Shown: positions 55,275 to 64,000 of the stretch, piece after piece
How positions within the stretch are numbered: position 1 is the stretch's first letter
Layout of the letters: each line of letters opens with the position of its first letter
Source: Pseudomonas sp. Irchel s3b2
GTDB lineage: Bacteria > Pseudomonadota > Gammaproteobacteria > Pseudomonadales > Pseudomonadaceae
Length of the DNA: 64,000 nt
Reading direction: 5' to 3'
NCBI RefSeq assembly: GCF_900187445.1
Contig: NZ_FYEB01000002.1
Span: forward strand, 337,511-401,510
The notes under the pieces: generated by a model
Seen by the model: only the letters and a program-made list of their open reading frames with translations
Told to the model about the DNA's origin: nothing
The model's database searches: none
Translations under genes and position numbers: made by a program

Positions 55275-55461
55275 GCGCAAGGTCTCTGTCGGTAGTCTTG
55301 ACGCTTTGATCAGGCATACGCAGGCCGACGACCGTTCTCGGTGAGAGCGGGCAGAGGCAGGAATTATTGGAATTAGTCTGTGCGCAACTGAGTGCGGCGT
55401 GGTCGCTTGCAGTATAAACAGCTGCGGAAATATGGTGAATCAATTCTCTGCCCCGCTTTGG

Positions 55462-55527
55462 GTAGGAGCACGGCTTGCCGGCGATGGCGATCTCCAGAAC
55501 GATATCGCCGGCAAGCCGTGCTCCTAC
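55462..55527. repeat. REP pair, A-like variant (cacggcttgccggcg type)
   Basis: Inverted units gtaggagcacggcttgccgg and complement with an 18-base loop. It sits upstream of the EamA gene; a hairpin here precedes its ribosome site by about 20 bases. Confidence 0.85.
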
Positions 55528-55560
55528 AAGGAAGAGGCGGGCAACAAAAAGGAGTGTGCC

Positions 55561-56394
55561 GTGCTTGCGACGGTTCTGGTGTTGGTGGCGGCGCTGTTGC
55601 ACGCGGCGTGGAATACCCTGATCAAATTCAGCGCGGAGCGGCTGTTGGTAGTGGCCTGCATGGACAGCGTGGCCCTGCTGTTTGTCGCCCTGATGCTGCC
55701 CTTCGTGGCGCTGCCGCCACTGGAAATGTGGCCGTGGATTCTTGCTTCAGCGGCATTTGAGTTGCTCTATCGCTACCTGCTGATCCAGGCCTATCGGGTC
55801 GGCGATCTGGGTCTGGTCTATCCCTTGATGCGCGGCCTGTCGCCGCTGGTGGTACTGGCACTGACGCTGATCTTCGCCGGGGAAGTGCTGACGGCTCAGC
55901 AGATCTTCGGGATTTTGCTGATCCCGTTCGGCATGTTGTGCCTGCTTTGGCAGGGCGGTGGCGGGGTGCGTCTGCCGTGGTCAATGCTGCCGGTGGTGGC
56001 GCTGATCGGACTGTGCATCGGTTGCTACACCTTCATCGATGGCCAAGCCTTGCGGCGCTGGTCCCATCTGCTGGATTACCTGATGTGGGTCACCTTGTTC
56101 AGCGCCTGGCCGTTCCCATTGTTGGCGATGGTGCGCAAGCGCCCGGCGTTCATGCTGTTCTGGCGCGAGCAGTGGCGGTTGGGGTTGGCGGTCGGGTTTT
56201 GCGTGCTGTTCAGCTACGCTCTGGTGCTGTGGGCCATGCAGATCGGCTCGATTGCCGAAGCGGCGGCGCTGCGCGAAATCAGTGTGATTCTGGTGGTGCT
56301 GTTCGGTATGCGCTACCTGAAAGAACCTTTCGGCAGGCCCCGGCTCTTGGCCTGTGGGTTGGTGCTGATCGGCATGTTGGTGATGAAGTTTTAG
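55561..56394 (+). CDS. EamA/DMT family transporter
   Basis: A 277-residue protein with about ten membrane helices and two EamA repeats (ALLHAAWNTLIKFSAER early; second copy from about residue 140). GTG 55561 is chosen as start because aaggag stands six bases upstream; reading further up would run through the REP pair. Members export metabolites or drugs; no substrate can be assigned. Confidence 0.88.
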   Translation: MLATVLVLVAALLHAAWNTLIKFSAERLLVVACMDSVALLFVALMLPFVALPPLEMWPWILASAAFELLYRYLLIQAYRVGDLGLVYPLMRGLSPLVVLALTLIFAGEVLTAQQIFGILLIPFGMLCLLWQGGGGVRLPWSMLPVVALIGLCIGCYTFIDGQALRRWSHLLDYLMWVTLFSAWPFPLLAMVRKRPAFMLFWREQWRLGLAVGFCVLFSYALVLWAMQIGSIAEAAALREISVILVVLFGMRYLKEPFGRPRLLACGLVLIGMLVMKF

Positions 56395-56444
56395 TCACCC
56401 CTGATGGAATTCGATTCTCTATAACTTGAAAAAGGGACTGCGTT

Positions 56445-56831
56445 ATGACGGTTGCTCTGTGGTGCATTTTGATTGCGATCTGCTTGCCTTACTTGTGCAC
56501 AGGCGTCGCCAAGTTCAGCGGCGGCAAGTTCGGGCTGAAACAGAATCACGACCCGCGGGCGTTTCTGGATTCGCTCGAAGGGGTGGCCAGGCGTGCGCAT
56601 TCGGCGCAGTTGAATAGCTTCGAAGTGACACCGGCGTTTGCTGCAGCGGTAATCGTCGCGCACCTGGCCGGTAATGCCGATCTGGTGACGATCAATGTGC
56701 TGGCGGTGTTATTTATCACCAGTCGGCTGCTGTACATCATTTGCTATCTGGCGGACTGGGCGATTCTGCGGTCGCTGGTGTGGGCCATTGGCATGGGGTT
56801 GATCGTCAGTTTCTTTGTTGTGTCTGTTTAA
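56445..56831 (+). CDS. MAPEG family membrane protein
   Basis: A 128-residue four-helix membrane protein resembling the bacterial MAPEG (membrane-associated, eicosanoid/glutathione) group. Segments HDPRAFLDSLEGVARRAHSAQLNSFE and SRLLYIICYLADWAILRS are typical. Bacterial members are largely uncharacterised. It lies 50 bases after the EamA gene. Confidence 0.87.
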   Translation: MTVALWCILIAICLPYLCTGVAKFSGGKFGLKQNHDPRAFLDSLEGVARRAHSAQLNSFEVTPAFAAAVIVAHLAGNADLVTINVLAVLFITSRLLYIICYLADWAILRSLVWAIGMGLIVSFFVVSV

Positions 56832-56843
56832 GAAAGCAAGATC

Positions 56844-56945
56844 AAAAGATCGCAGCCTTCGGCAGCTCCTACAGGGATCGATGTTCATCCGCGATATCGC
56901 GACGAACGCGGTCAATGCAGGAGCTGGCGAAGCCTGCGATCTTTT
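56844..56945. repeat. Family C palindromic repeat pair
   Basis: Inverted arms aaaagatcgcagccttcggc / gcctgcgatctttt around a diverged centre. It fills the gap between the convergent MAPEG and mltA stops, a likely bidirectional terminator. Confidence 0.8.
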
Positions 56946-56949
56946 GCTT

Positions 56950-58122
56950 TTAAAGTTTGTCAGCCACCTGCGGCACTTGCGGCAACGCCGCCCCTTTAGG
57001 CCACAGCATCCAGATCTGACCCTGCTGTTTCATGTCGCCGGCCAATTGCCCGGCCGCATCGCCCGTGCCCCAGAACAGGTCCGCGCGGACCTCGCCGGCA
57101 ATTGCGCCACCAGTATCTTGAGCCGCCACCGGGCGTACCAATGCGCTGCCGTCCGGGCGCGTGGTCGATAACCACAACAGGCTGCCGAGCGGAATCACCT
57201 TGCGGTCCACCGCCGCGCTATAACCTGCGGTCAGCGGTACATTCAGCGAACCGCGCGGCCCTTCATTGCTGTCGGGGTTGCGGGTGAAGAACACGTAGCT
57301 GGGATTGCTACCGAGCAGTTCGGGAATGCGCGTCGGATTGGCCTTGGCCCAGGTGCTGATAGCGCCCATGGTCACGTCTTCTTTCTTCAGTTCACCCTGG
57401 TCCACCAGCCAGCGGCCGATAGGGCGATAGGGATGGCCGTTCTGATCGGCGTAACCGATACGCAATTGGCGACCGTCATCAAGCCGGATACGACCTGAGC
57501 CCTGGATTTGCAGGAACTGCAGGTTCATCGGGTCGGTCAGCCAGGCAATTACCGGCGCTTTCACGCCTTTGGTTTCAATGGTTGCCGCATCGTCATATGG
57601 CTTGAGCACGCGACCTTCGAGTCGTCCGCGCAGGCGCTTGCCTTTGAGTTCCGGGTAGATACTGTCCAGCGAGACGATGATCATGTCCTCTGGCACACCG
57701 TAGACCGGGATGTTGGCGTCTTCGGTTTGAGTCAGGCTGCCGGGGTACACCGGTTCGTAGTAGCCAGTGATCAGACCGTTGGGGTTGTCATTGGCGGCAC
57801 GCAGGCCATAGACGTCCAGGTTCTGTTTGAGGAAACCGCGGATGTCATTGGCGTTTGGCTGCACATTGGCGGAAGCCGCACAGGTGCCGCCCCAGACCGG
57901 GTCGGCCTTGAGTCGGGTGCAGGCGCTGCGCCACGAGCCGAAGCCGGCGACGAGGTCGTTGTCGGACACCGCCGGAAGCGCTTCCCAGGTGGCGCTGGAG
58001 TAGGTCGCCAGGGCGTGGGTTTTTGGTTTGCTGCTGTCGCCGCCGGTGCAACCTGTCAGCACGGCCACCATCGGTAGGGTCCAGGCCAGATTGTGACGCC
58101 ATGCCTTGAAACGGCTGTTCAT
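56950..58122 (-). CDS. mltA: Membrane-bound lytic transglycosylase A MltA
   Basis: Outer-membrane lipoprotein that cleaves peptidoglycan with formation of 1,6-anhydroMurNAc. The protein has 390 residues. Lipoprotein signal with LTGC near residues 22-25. The MltA barrel starts around 70, with LITGYYEPVYPGS and LQIQGSGRIRLDDG. The C-terminal 3D domain has VAAQDTGGAIAGEVRADLFWG with the catalytic Asp. ATG 58122 gives a proper signal peptide and has aaaggaattactcc upstream. Confidence 0.95.
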   Translation of the reverse strand: MNSRFKAWRHNLAWTLPMVAVLTGCTGGDSSKPKTHALATYSSATWEALPAVSDNDLVAGFGSWRSACTRLKADPVWGGTCAASANVQPNANDIRGFLKQNLDVYGLRAANDNPNGLITGYYEPVYPGSLTQTEDANIPVYGVPEDMIIVSLDSIYPELKGKRLRGRLEGRVLKPYDDAATIETKGVKAPVIAWLTDPMNLQFLQIQGSGRIRLDDGRQLRIGYADQNGHPYRPIGRWLVDQGELKKEDVTMGAISTWAKANPTRIPELLGSNPSYVFFTRNPDSNEGPRGSLNVPLTAGYSAAVDRKVIPLGSLLWLSTTRPDGSALVRPVAAQDTGGAIAGEVRADLFWGTGDAAGQLAGDMKQQGQIWMLWPKGAALPQVPQVADKL

Positions 58123-58250
58123 GGAGTAATTCCTTTGTCGGTTGCCTGAGTGCTCCATGCGCTCAAACAACCCGTATTGATAATAGGGCTATTGGTCTTT
58201 GCCGGTGACGCGAGGATACTGGCCGCCGTTTCCAGTGACCTGAAGCCACC

Positions 58251-58700
58251 ATGACTCTTAAAAGACTTTTTGTTTTATTGCTGGCCTGCCTGACCTTGTC
58301 CGCCTGCGGCGGTGTCGATCCGAATTCGCCGCTGGGTCAGCGCAAGGCGATCTTCAAGCAGATGCTCAAGACCGGCGAAGACCTGGGCGGCATGTTGCGT
58401 GGGCGTATTCCATTCGATGGTCCGAAATTCGCTGATGGTGCCGTGAAGCTCGACACTTTGTCCCATGAACCGTGGAAACACTTCCCGCAGGTACGCGAAG
58501 AGGATCACACCAGCGCCAAGGATGATGTCTGGCAGAAGCAGGCACGTTTCCAGGAGATGGCCCGCACCCTTGAGGGTGCCACCGGTGAACTGGTGATCGC
58601 CAGCCAGGTTCAACCCTACAAGATCGGCAATCTGGGGCCGGCGGTGCAGAAAGTCGAAGATGCCTGTAGTGCGTGCCATAAGGAGTTTCGGGATCATTGA
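58251..58700 (+). CDS. Cytochrome c' (class II) lipoprotein
   Basis: A 149-residue protein with a lipobox (LTLSACGG, Cys19) so probably outer- or inner-membrane anchored. It is mostly helical with a single heme-binding CSACH motif at residues 140-144 near the C-terminus, the arrangement of cytochromes c' and c-556. Such proteins bind NO or pass electrons. It is divergent from mltA. There is no adjacent oxidase or reductase gene. Confidence 0.88.
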   Translation: MTLKRLFVLLLACLTLSACGGVDPNSPLGQRKAIFKQMLKTGEDLGGMLRGRIPFDGPKFADGAVKLDTLSHEPWKHFPQVREEDHTSAKDDVWQKQARFQEMARTLEGATGELVIASQVQPYKIGNLGPAVQKVEDACSACHKEFRDH

Positions 58701-58703
58701 CCG

Positions 58704-58756
58704 TGGCTTGCCAGCGAATGGTTCTTGAGACCGCCAGAAGCTTCGCTGGCAAGCCA
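58704..58756. repeat. Short inverted repeat between cytochrome c' and DUF1090 genes
   Basis: Arms tggcttgccagcgaa / ttcgctggcaagcca with a 23-base loop form a hairpin 3 bases after the cytochrome stop. It shares the cttgcc core of the A-family REPs. Likely terminator for both convergent genes. Confidence 0.7.
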
Positions 58757-58760
58757 GCTC

Positions 58761-59156
58761 CTACTTGTCCAGCTCATCCAGTGCTTCCTGCAATTCCTTG
58801 CGCGATTGCGCCAGTTTTTCTTTGCGCTTGTTGATTTTCTCGGCGTCGCCTTTTTTCATCGCCTTGTCGAGATCGGCCTGACGTACGCTGACTTCGTGCT
58901 TGGCATCGAGCACCTTGTTTTCCCGTTCCTTCTTCAAGGAGGCGTCGGTGCAATGGGCGGTGACTTCGCTCAGGGCGGTTTCCAGACCCGCCTGTTGATC
59001 GGCGTTGCCGCGGGACTTGGCCAGTTCGATCTGGTTGATGATGCCTTGTTTTTTGGCGGCGCAGCCGGTCAGGCCAGGTGCGTCTTCGGCGGCCATCAAT
59101 GGAGCGGCCATCACGCTGCACAGGGTCAACAAGGCGAGCGGTGAAAGAAGTTTCAT
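58761..59156 (-). CDS. DUF1090 family periplasmic protein
   Basis: A 131-residue protein with signal peptide MKLLSPLALLTLCSVMAAPLMAA and a highly charged helical C-terminal half (coiled-coil KRKEKLAQSRKELQEALDEL). The Cys32 and Cys69 pair in GCAAKKQGI and TAHCTDA could form a disulfide. It resembles E. coli YqjC (DUF1090), of unknown function. Confidence 0.87.
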   Translation of the reverse strand: MKLLSPLALLTLCSVMAAPLMAAEDAPGLTGCAAKKQGIINQIELAKSRGNADQQAGLETALSEVTAHCTDASLKKERENKVLDAKHEVSVRQADLDKAMKKGDAEKINKRKEKLAQSRKELQEALDELDK

Positions 59157-59246
59157 AAAAGCTCCAGGTGAAAAATTCGATGTAGCGATGGGCTGTTTGA
59201 GCGCATCGGCCCCTTTGGGTTCCCGGTTCTCAGGCAGGGCTGGCAG

Positions 59247-60941
<1,695 letters not shown>

Positions 60942-61031
60942 TCAGTGGGATGCTTGAAGGCTAGGACGGATTTCTACAATGACGAGGCTGACTGTTTTTC
61001 AGTGTGTGTCGCTCCTGCAAAAGACACGGGC

Positions 61032-61068
61032 AATAAAAAGCCCCGCACGGCGAACCGGGCGGGGCTTT
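61032..61068 (-). terminator. Rho-independent terminator of metK
   Basis: On the minus strand aaagccccgc pairs with gcggggcttt, followed by ttttattg, located 20 bases past the metK stop. Confidence 0.85.
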
Positions 61069-61087
61069 GGGTGCCGCAGGAACAGTC

Positions 61088-62278
61088 TTACAGGCCAGCC
61101 GCGACGCGCAGATCATCGGCGCGGTCGGTTTTTTCCCAAGTGAAGGTGGTGAACGTATCGTCGCCCACAGTCTTGGTTGCCGGAGTGCGACCGAAGTGGC
61201 CGTACGCAGCGGTTTCCTGGTACATCGGGTGCAGCAGGTCGAGCATGGTGGTGATCGCGTATGGACGCAGGTCAAACACTTCGCGAACCAGTTTGACGAT
61301 CTTGTCGTCGCTGATTTTGCCGGTGCCGAAGGTGTTCAACGAAATCGACGTAGGCTGGGCAACACCGATCGCGTAGGAAACCTGAATCTCGCAGCGCTCG
61401 GCCAGGCCGGCAGCGACAATGTTCTTGGCCACGTAACGACCGGCGTAGGCCGCCGAACGGTCAACCTTCGATGGATCCTTGCCGGAGAACGCGCCGCCGC
61501 CGTGACGGGCCATGCCGCCGTAGCTGTCGACGATGATCTTGCGACCGGTCAGGCCGCAGTCGCCAACCGGGCCACCGATGATGAATTGGCCGGTCGGGTT
61601 GATGTGGAACTGGGTGTCCTTGGACAGCAACTCGGCAGGCAGTACGTGCTTGACGATCAGCTCCATCACGCCTTCGCGCAGGTCTTTATAGGACACTTCA
61701 GGGTTGTGCTGGGTCGACAGTACAACGGCGTCGATACCGACAACCTTGCCGCCTTCGTAACGGCAAGTCACTTGCGACTTGGCGTCCGGGCGCAGCCAAG
61801 GCAGAAGGCCGGATTTACGGGCTTCCGCCTGACGTTGAACCAACTGGTGCGAGAAGGTGATAGGTGCTGGCATCAGCACGTCGGTTTCGTTGCTGGCGTA
61901 GCCGAACATCAGGCCTTGGTCGCCGGCGCCCTGGTCTTCAGGCTTGGCACGATCAACGCCTTGGTTGATGTCAGGGGACTGCTTGCCGATGATGTTCATC
62001 ACGCCGCAAGTTGCACCGTCGAAGCCGACATTGGAGCTGTTGTAGCCGATGTCGAGAATCACGTTACGGACGATGTCTTCCAGATCGACCCAGGCCGACG
62101 TGGTGACTTCACCTGCGATGATTGCCACGCCGGTTTTCACCAGCGTTTCGCACGCCACGCGGGCGAGCTTGTCTTCAGCAATGATGGCGTCCAGCACCGC
62201 ATCGGAAATCTGGTCGGCGATTTTGTCCGGATGCCCTTCGGACACTGACTCGGAGGTGAAGAGGGAGTATTCGCTCAT
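61088..62278 (-). CDS. metK: S-adenosylmethionine synthetase MetK
   Basis: Makes SAM from ATP and methionine. The protein has 396 residues. [28 protein letters not shown] and [19 protein letters not shown] (metal, methionine and phosphate sites) are all present. It lies 18 bases after the ArsR-methyltransferase gene on the same strand, so both probably share the promoter with the palindrome upstream. Confidence 0.98.
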   Translation of the reverse strand: MSEYSLFTSESVSEGHPDKIADQISDAVLDAIIAEDKLARVACETLVKTGVAIIAGEVTTSAWVDLEDIVRNVILDIGYNSSNVGFDGATCGVMNIIGKQSPDINQGVDRAKPEDQGAGDQGLMFGYASNETDVLMPAPITFSHQLVQRQAEARKSGLLPWLRPDAKSQVTCRYEGGKVVGIDAVVLSTQHNPEVSYKDLREGVMELIVKHVLPAELLSKDTQFHINPTGQFIIGGPVGDCGLTGRKIIVDSYGGMARHGGGAFSGKDPSKVDRSAAYAGRYVAKNIVAAGLAERCEIQVSYAIGVAQPTSISLNTFGTGKISDDKIVKLVREVFDLRPYAITTMLDLLHPMYQETAAYGHFGRTPATKTVGDDTFTTFTWEKTDRADDLRVAAGL

Positions 62279-62296
62279 CTCGATTTTTTCCTGAAT

Positions 62297-63292
62297 TTAC
62301 CGATGGTGAGTGTCGCCAGCCGGTCGCTGAAAATGGCGGACCTGAATCTGGAAACCATTACGTAAGCCTACATAGAGACTTTCCCCGGGAACGAGTCCCG
62401 CAGCGGTGGCCCAGCGGGCCAGATCGTCCTGTTCAAACCCCAACCAGAGATCACCGCAGGCCTCCCTGGCCCAACTCTGATTGTGGCTACATAAGTCTGT
62501 CACGAGCAGGCTGCCGCCTGGTTGCAGCAAGTCGGCCATGTGCTTGAGCGCTTCGGCCGGTGCGGCGAAATGGTGCAGTACCATGTTCAGTACAACGCAA
62601 TCAGCCTTGAGGTTTACACCGTTCAATGCATCGGCCAATTGCAGGCTGACGTTAGCCAGCGTTTCACGTTCACAGACCTGGCGGGCCAGATCGAGCATCG
62701 CCGGGCTGTTGTCCAGCGCCGTGACTTGAGCAAAACGACGCGCCAGTTCCGGCAGAAAGCCGCCATCGCCGGGACCCACTTCGATGGCTGTGGCGCCAGG
62801 GCCGAAACTCAGCTTGTCGAGCAGTGCCACCACGCTTTCGCGATATTGCGGCAGGCCGGCGATCAAGTCTTGCTGGGCGCGAAACTTCTCCGCAACCCGT
62901 GAGAAAAAGTCCTGGCTGGCCGCCGCCCGTTGTCCATGGACCTGACCGATCCGCGACTGAACGTCAGTCGGCAGGGTCAGGTTGTCCACTTCTTCCAGCA
63001 GCGCGGCGTGCAGCTTGCCGCCTAACAGATCGGTGTGGGGCAGGGCGCGACGATAGAAAATCGCATTGCCTTCACGGCGGGTCGCCACCAGATCGGCTTG
63101 GGCCAAAACCTTGAGGTGATGACTCATGCCGGACTGACCAATGCTGAAGATCTGCGCCAGTTCCAGTACGCCGAACGAATCGTTGGCCAGCGCGCGCAAT
63201 ACATTCAGCCGCAGAGGATCGCCGCCGGCCTTGCACAAGGCCGCCAGCTCATCGCAATCGTCATGTCGAATGGAAGGTGCGCGTAAATTCAT
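62297..63292 (-). CDS. ArsR-type regulator fused to a SAM-methyltransferase domain (SahR-like)
   Basis: A 331-residue two-domain regulator. Residues about 12-95 form an ArsR winged helix (FGVLELAQIFSIGQSGMSHHLKVL). Residues about 150-310 form a class I methyltransferase fold with ATAIEVGPGDGGFLPELA and LVLHHFAAP-like motifs. This fusion matches SahR, described as a SAH-responsive repressor of methionine-cycle genes. Its place next to metK, and the palindrome in its promoter, fit. Ligand identity is inferred, not shown. Confidence 0.88.
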   Translation of the reverse strand: MNLRAPSIRHDDCDELAALCKAGGDPLRLNVLRALANDSFGVLELAQIFSIGQSGMSHHLKVLAQADLVATRREGNAIFYRRALPHTDLLGGKLHAALLEEVDNLTLPTDVQSRIGQVHGQRAAASQDFFSRVAEKFRAQQDLIAGLPQYRESVVALLDKLSFGPGATAIEVGPGDGGFLPELARRFAQVTALDNSPAMLDLARQVCERETLANVSLQLADALNGVNLKADCVVLNMVLHHFAAPAEALKHMADLLQPGGSLLVTDLCSHNQSWAREACGDLWLGFEQDDLARWATAAGLVPGESLYVGLRNGFQIQVRHFQRPAGDTHHR

Positions 63293-63330
63293 AAGGCCAG
63301 CAGTCTAGTGACGCTCAGAAATCACCGCAA

Positions 63331-63360
63331 GAGCAATATCAAAAAGTTTTGATATTGCTC
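63331..63360. promoter_or_regulatory. Large palindromic operator, probable SahR-type site
   Basis: A 30-base palindrome with perfect 14-base arms gagcaatatcaaaa / ttttgatattgctc around a two-base centre, 39 bases upstream of the ArsR-methyltransferase gene and 206 bases upstream of tktA. It is the most symmetric nonrepeat element in the window. Confidence 0.75.
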
Positions 63361-63565
63361 GATAGATGGCACTTCTCAGCGTTAGGTTCAGTCAGCAAAC
63401 GAACGGCGGAAAGGTTTCACCCGTCGAATACGTCGTTATCGATTGGAAAAAAGTCTTCGGATGACTATCTGTCATTGCCCCGAGGGCGGTCGGTGAGGGA
63501 AAATGCTCGCCTTTTTTCCGTTTCGTTTTATTCACTCTCGATTCAATATCCGCAGGAGAACAGCG

Positions 63566-64000
63566 ATGCCCAGCCGTCGTGAGCGTGCCAACGCCATTCG
63601 TGCCCTCAGCATGGATGCCGTGCAAAAAGCCAACAGCGGCCATCCCGGTGCCCCTATGGGTATGGCGGATATCGCCGAAGTACTTTGGCGTGACTACCTG
63701 AAGCACAACCCGAGCAATCCATCGTTCGCCGACCGTGACCGCTTCGTGCTGTCCAACGGTCACGGTTCGATGCTGATCTACTCGCTGCTGCACCTGACCG
63801 GCTACGACCTGTCGATCGATGACCTGAAAAACTTCCGCCAGCTGCACAGCCGCACCCCGGGTCACCCGGAATTCGGTTACACCCCAGGCGTCGAAACCAC
63901 CACCGGTCCACTGGGCCAAGGCCTGGCCAATGCCGTGGGTTTCGCCCTGGCAGAAAAAGTCCTGGCGGCGCAGTTCAACCGTCCCGGCCATAACGTCGTC
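63566..64000 (+). CDS. tktA: Transketolase TktA (5' part, cut by window end)
   Basis: The first 145 codons of transketolase, the thiamine-diphosphate enzyme of the pentose phosphate pathway. [54 protein letters not shown] and [20 protein letters not shown] are textbook N-terminal transketolase blocks. ATG 63566 follows cgcaggagaacagcg. The frame is open to the last base. Confidence 0.97.
   Translation, partial: MPSRRERANAIRALSMDAVQKANSGHPGAPMGMADIAEVLWRDYLKHNPSNPSFADRDRFVLSNGHGSMLIYSLLHLTGYDLSIDDLKNFRQLHSRTPGHPEFGYTPGVETTTGPLGQGLANAVGFALAEKVLAAQFNRPGHNVV

Overview
This 64 kb window is chromosomal DNA of a Pseudomonas, most probably of the P. fluorescens group. The gene order matches the remembered Pseudomonas backbone in several blocks: ftsX-rpoH; metX-metW-rdgB-hemW; yggS-proC-yggT-yggU beside pilT; algH-ruvX-pyrR-pyrB-pyrC'; gshB-tonB beside the pilGHIJ-chpA chemosensory cluster; rsmE-bioA; ahcY-metF; metK-tktA. 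GC is high, codon usage is Pseudomonas-like, and typical Pseudomonas REP palindromes are scattered between genes. I saw no rRNA or tRNA gene, insertion sequence, prophage or CRISPR array.

Layout. 1-2.0 kb: end of ftsE, ftsX, rpoH with a sigmaE-type promoter. 2.2-5.3 kb: mtgA, a DUF423 membrane protein, thiS-thiG-trmB. 5.4-9.8 kb (minus): metX-metW-DUF4426-rdgB-hemW-DUF3392, tightly packed. 10-12.4 kb (minus): yggS-proC-yggT-yggU. 12.5-14.8 kb: pilT without pilU, an NlpC/P60 lipid-free secreted peptidase, a double TM2 protein. 14.9-21 kb (minus): gshB-tonB, then algH-ruvX-pyrR-pyrB-pyrC'. 21.2-31.2 kb: a compact Chp system (pilG, pilH, pilI, pilJ, a 1967-residue chpA, chpC) that lacks pilK and chpB. 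31.2-33.0 kb: accessory island with a DUF6124 gene and a winged-helix/MNT nucleotidyltransferase overlapping a HEPN-like partner. 33.3-37.5 kb: hemolysin III family protein and a LysR / D-amino-acid dehydrogenase / RidA / periplasmic binding protein cassette. 37.5-44.3 kb: rsmE, bioA, a secreted flavin amine oxidase with a Lys/Pro/Ala tail, a beta-propeller protein with an odd 5' end, cytochrome b561-yceI. 44.5-50.1 kb: rhlE, a periplasmic binding protein, and ahcY-metF under an SAH riboswitch. 50.4-60.9 kb: thioesterase, FNT channel, an ExoU-like phospholipase, MFS and EamA exporters, MAPEG protein, mltA, a cytochrome c' lipoprotein, DUF1090, ligB. 61-64 kb: metK and an ArsR-methyltransferase regulator resembling SahR, divergent from tktA (cut by the window end).

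How the parts work together. Methionine and the SAM cycle are a strong theme: metX/metW make methionine precursors, metF supplies methyl groups, metK makes SAM, ahcY removes SAH. Two different SAH-type sensors appear to serve this cycle: an RNA switch before ahcY, and a SahR-like protein with a perfect 14-bp-arm palindrome in its promoter. Surface sensing is represented by pilT and the Chp system.

The most notable accessory gene is the full-length ExoU-like patatin at 51.8-53.8 kb. It keeps the catalytic dyad, has lower GC than its surroundings and no adjacent chaperone gene. Other points worth checking are the MNT/HEPN-like pair with a direct-repeat operator, the 7-C tract at the start of the beta-propeller gene, and possible alternative RNA pairing upstream of the DUF6124 gene.
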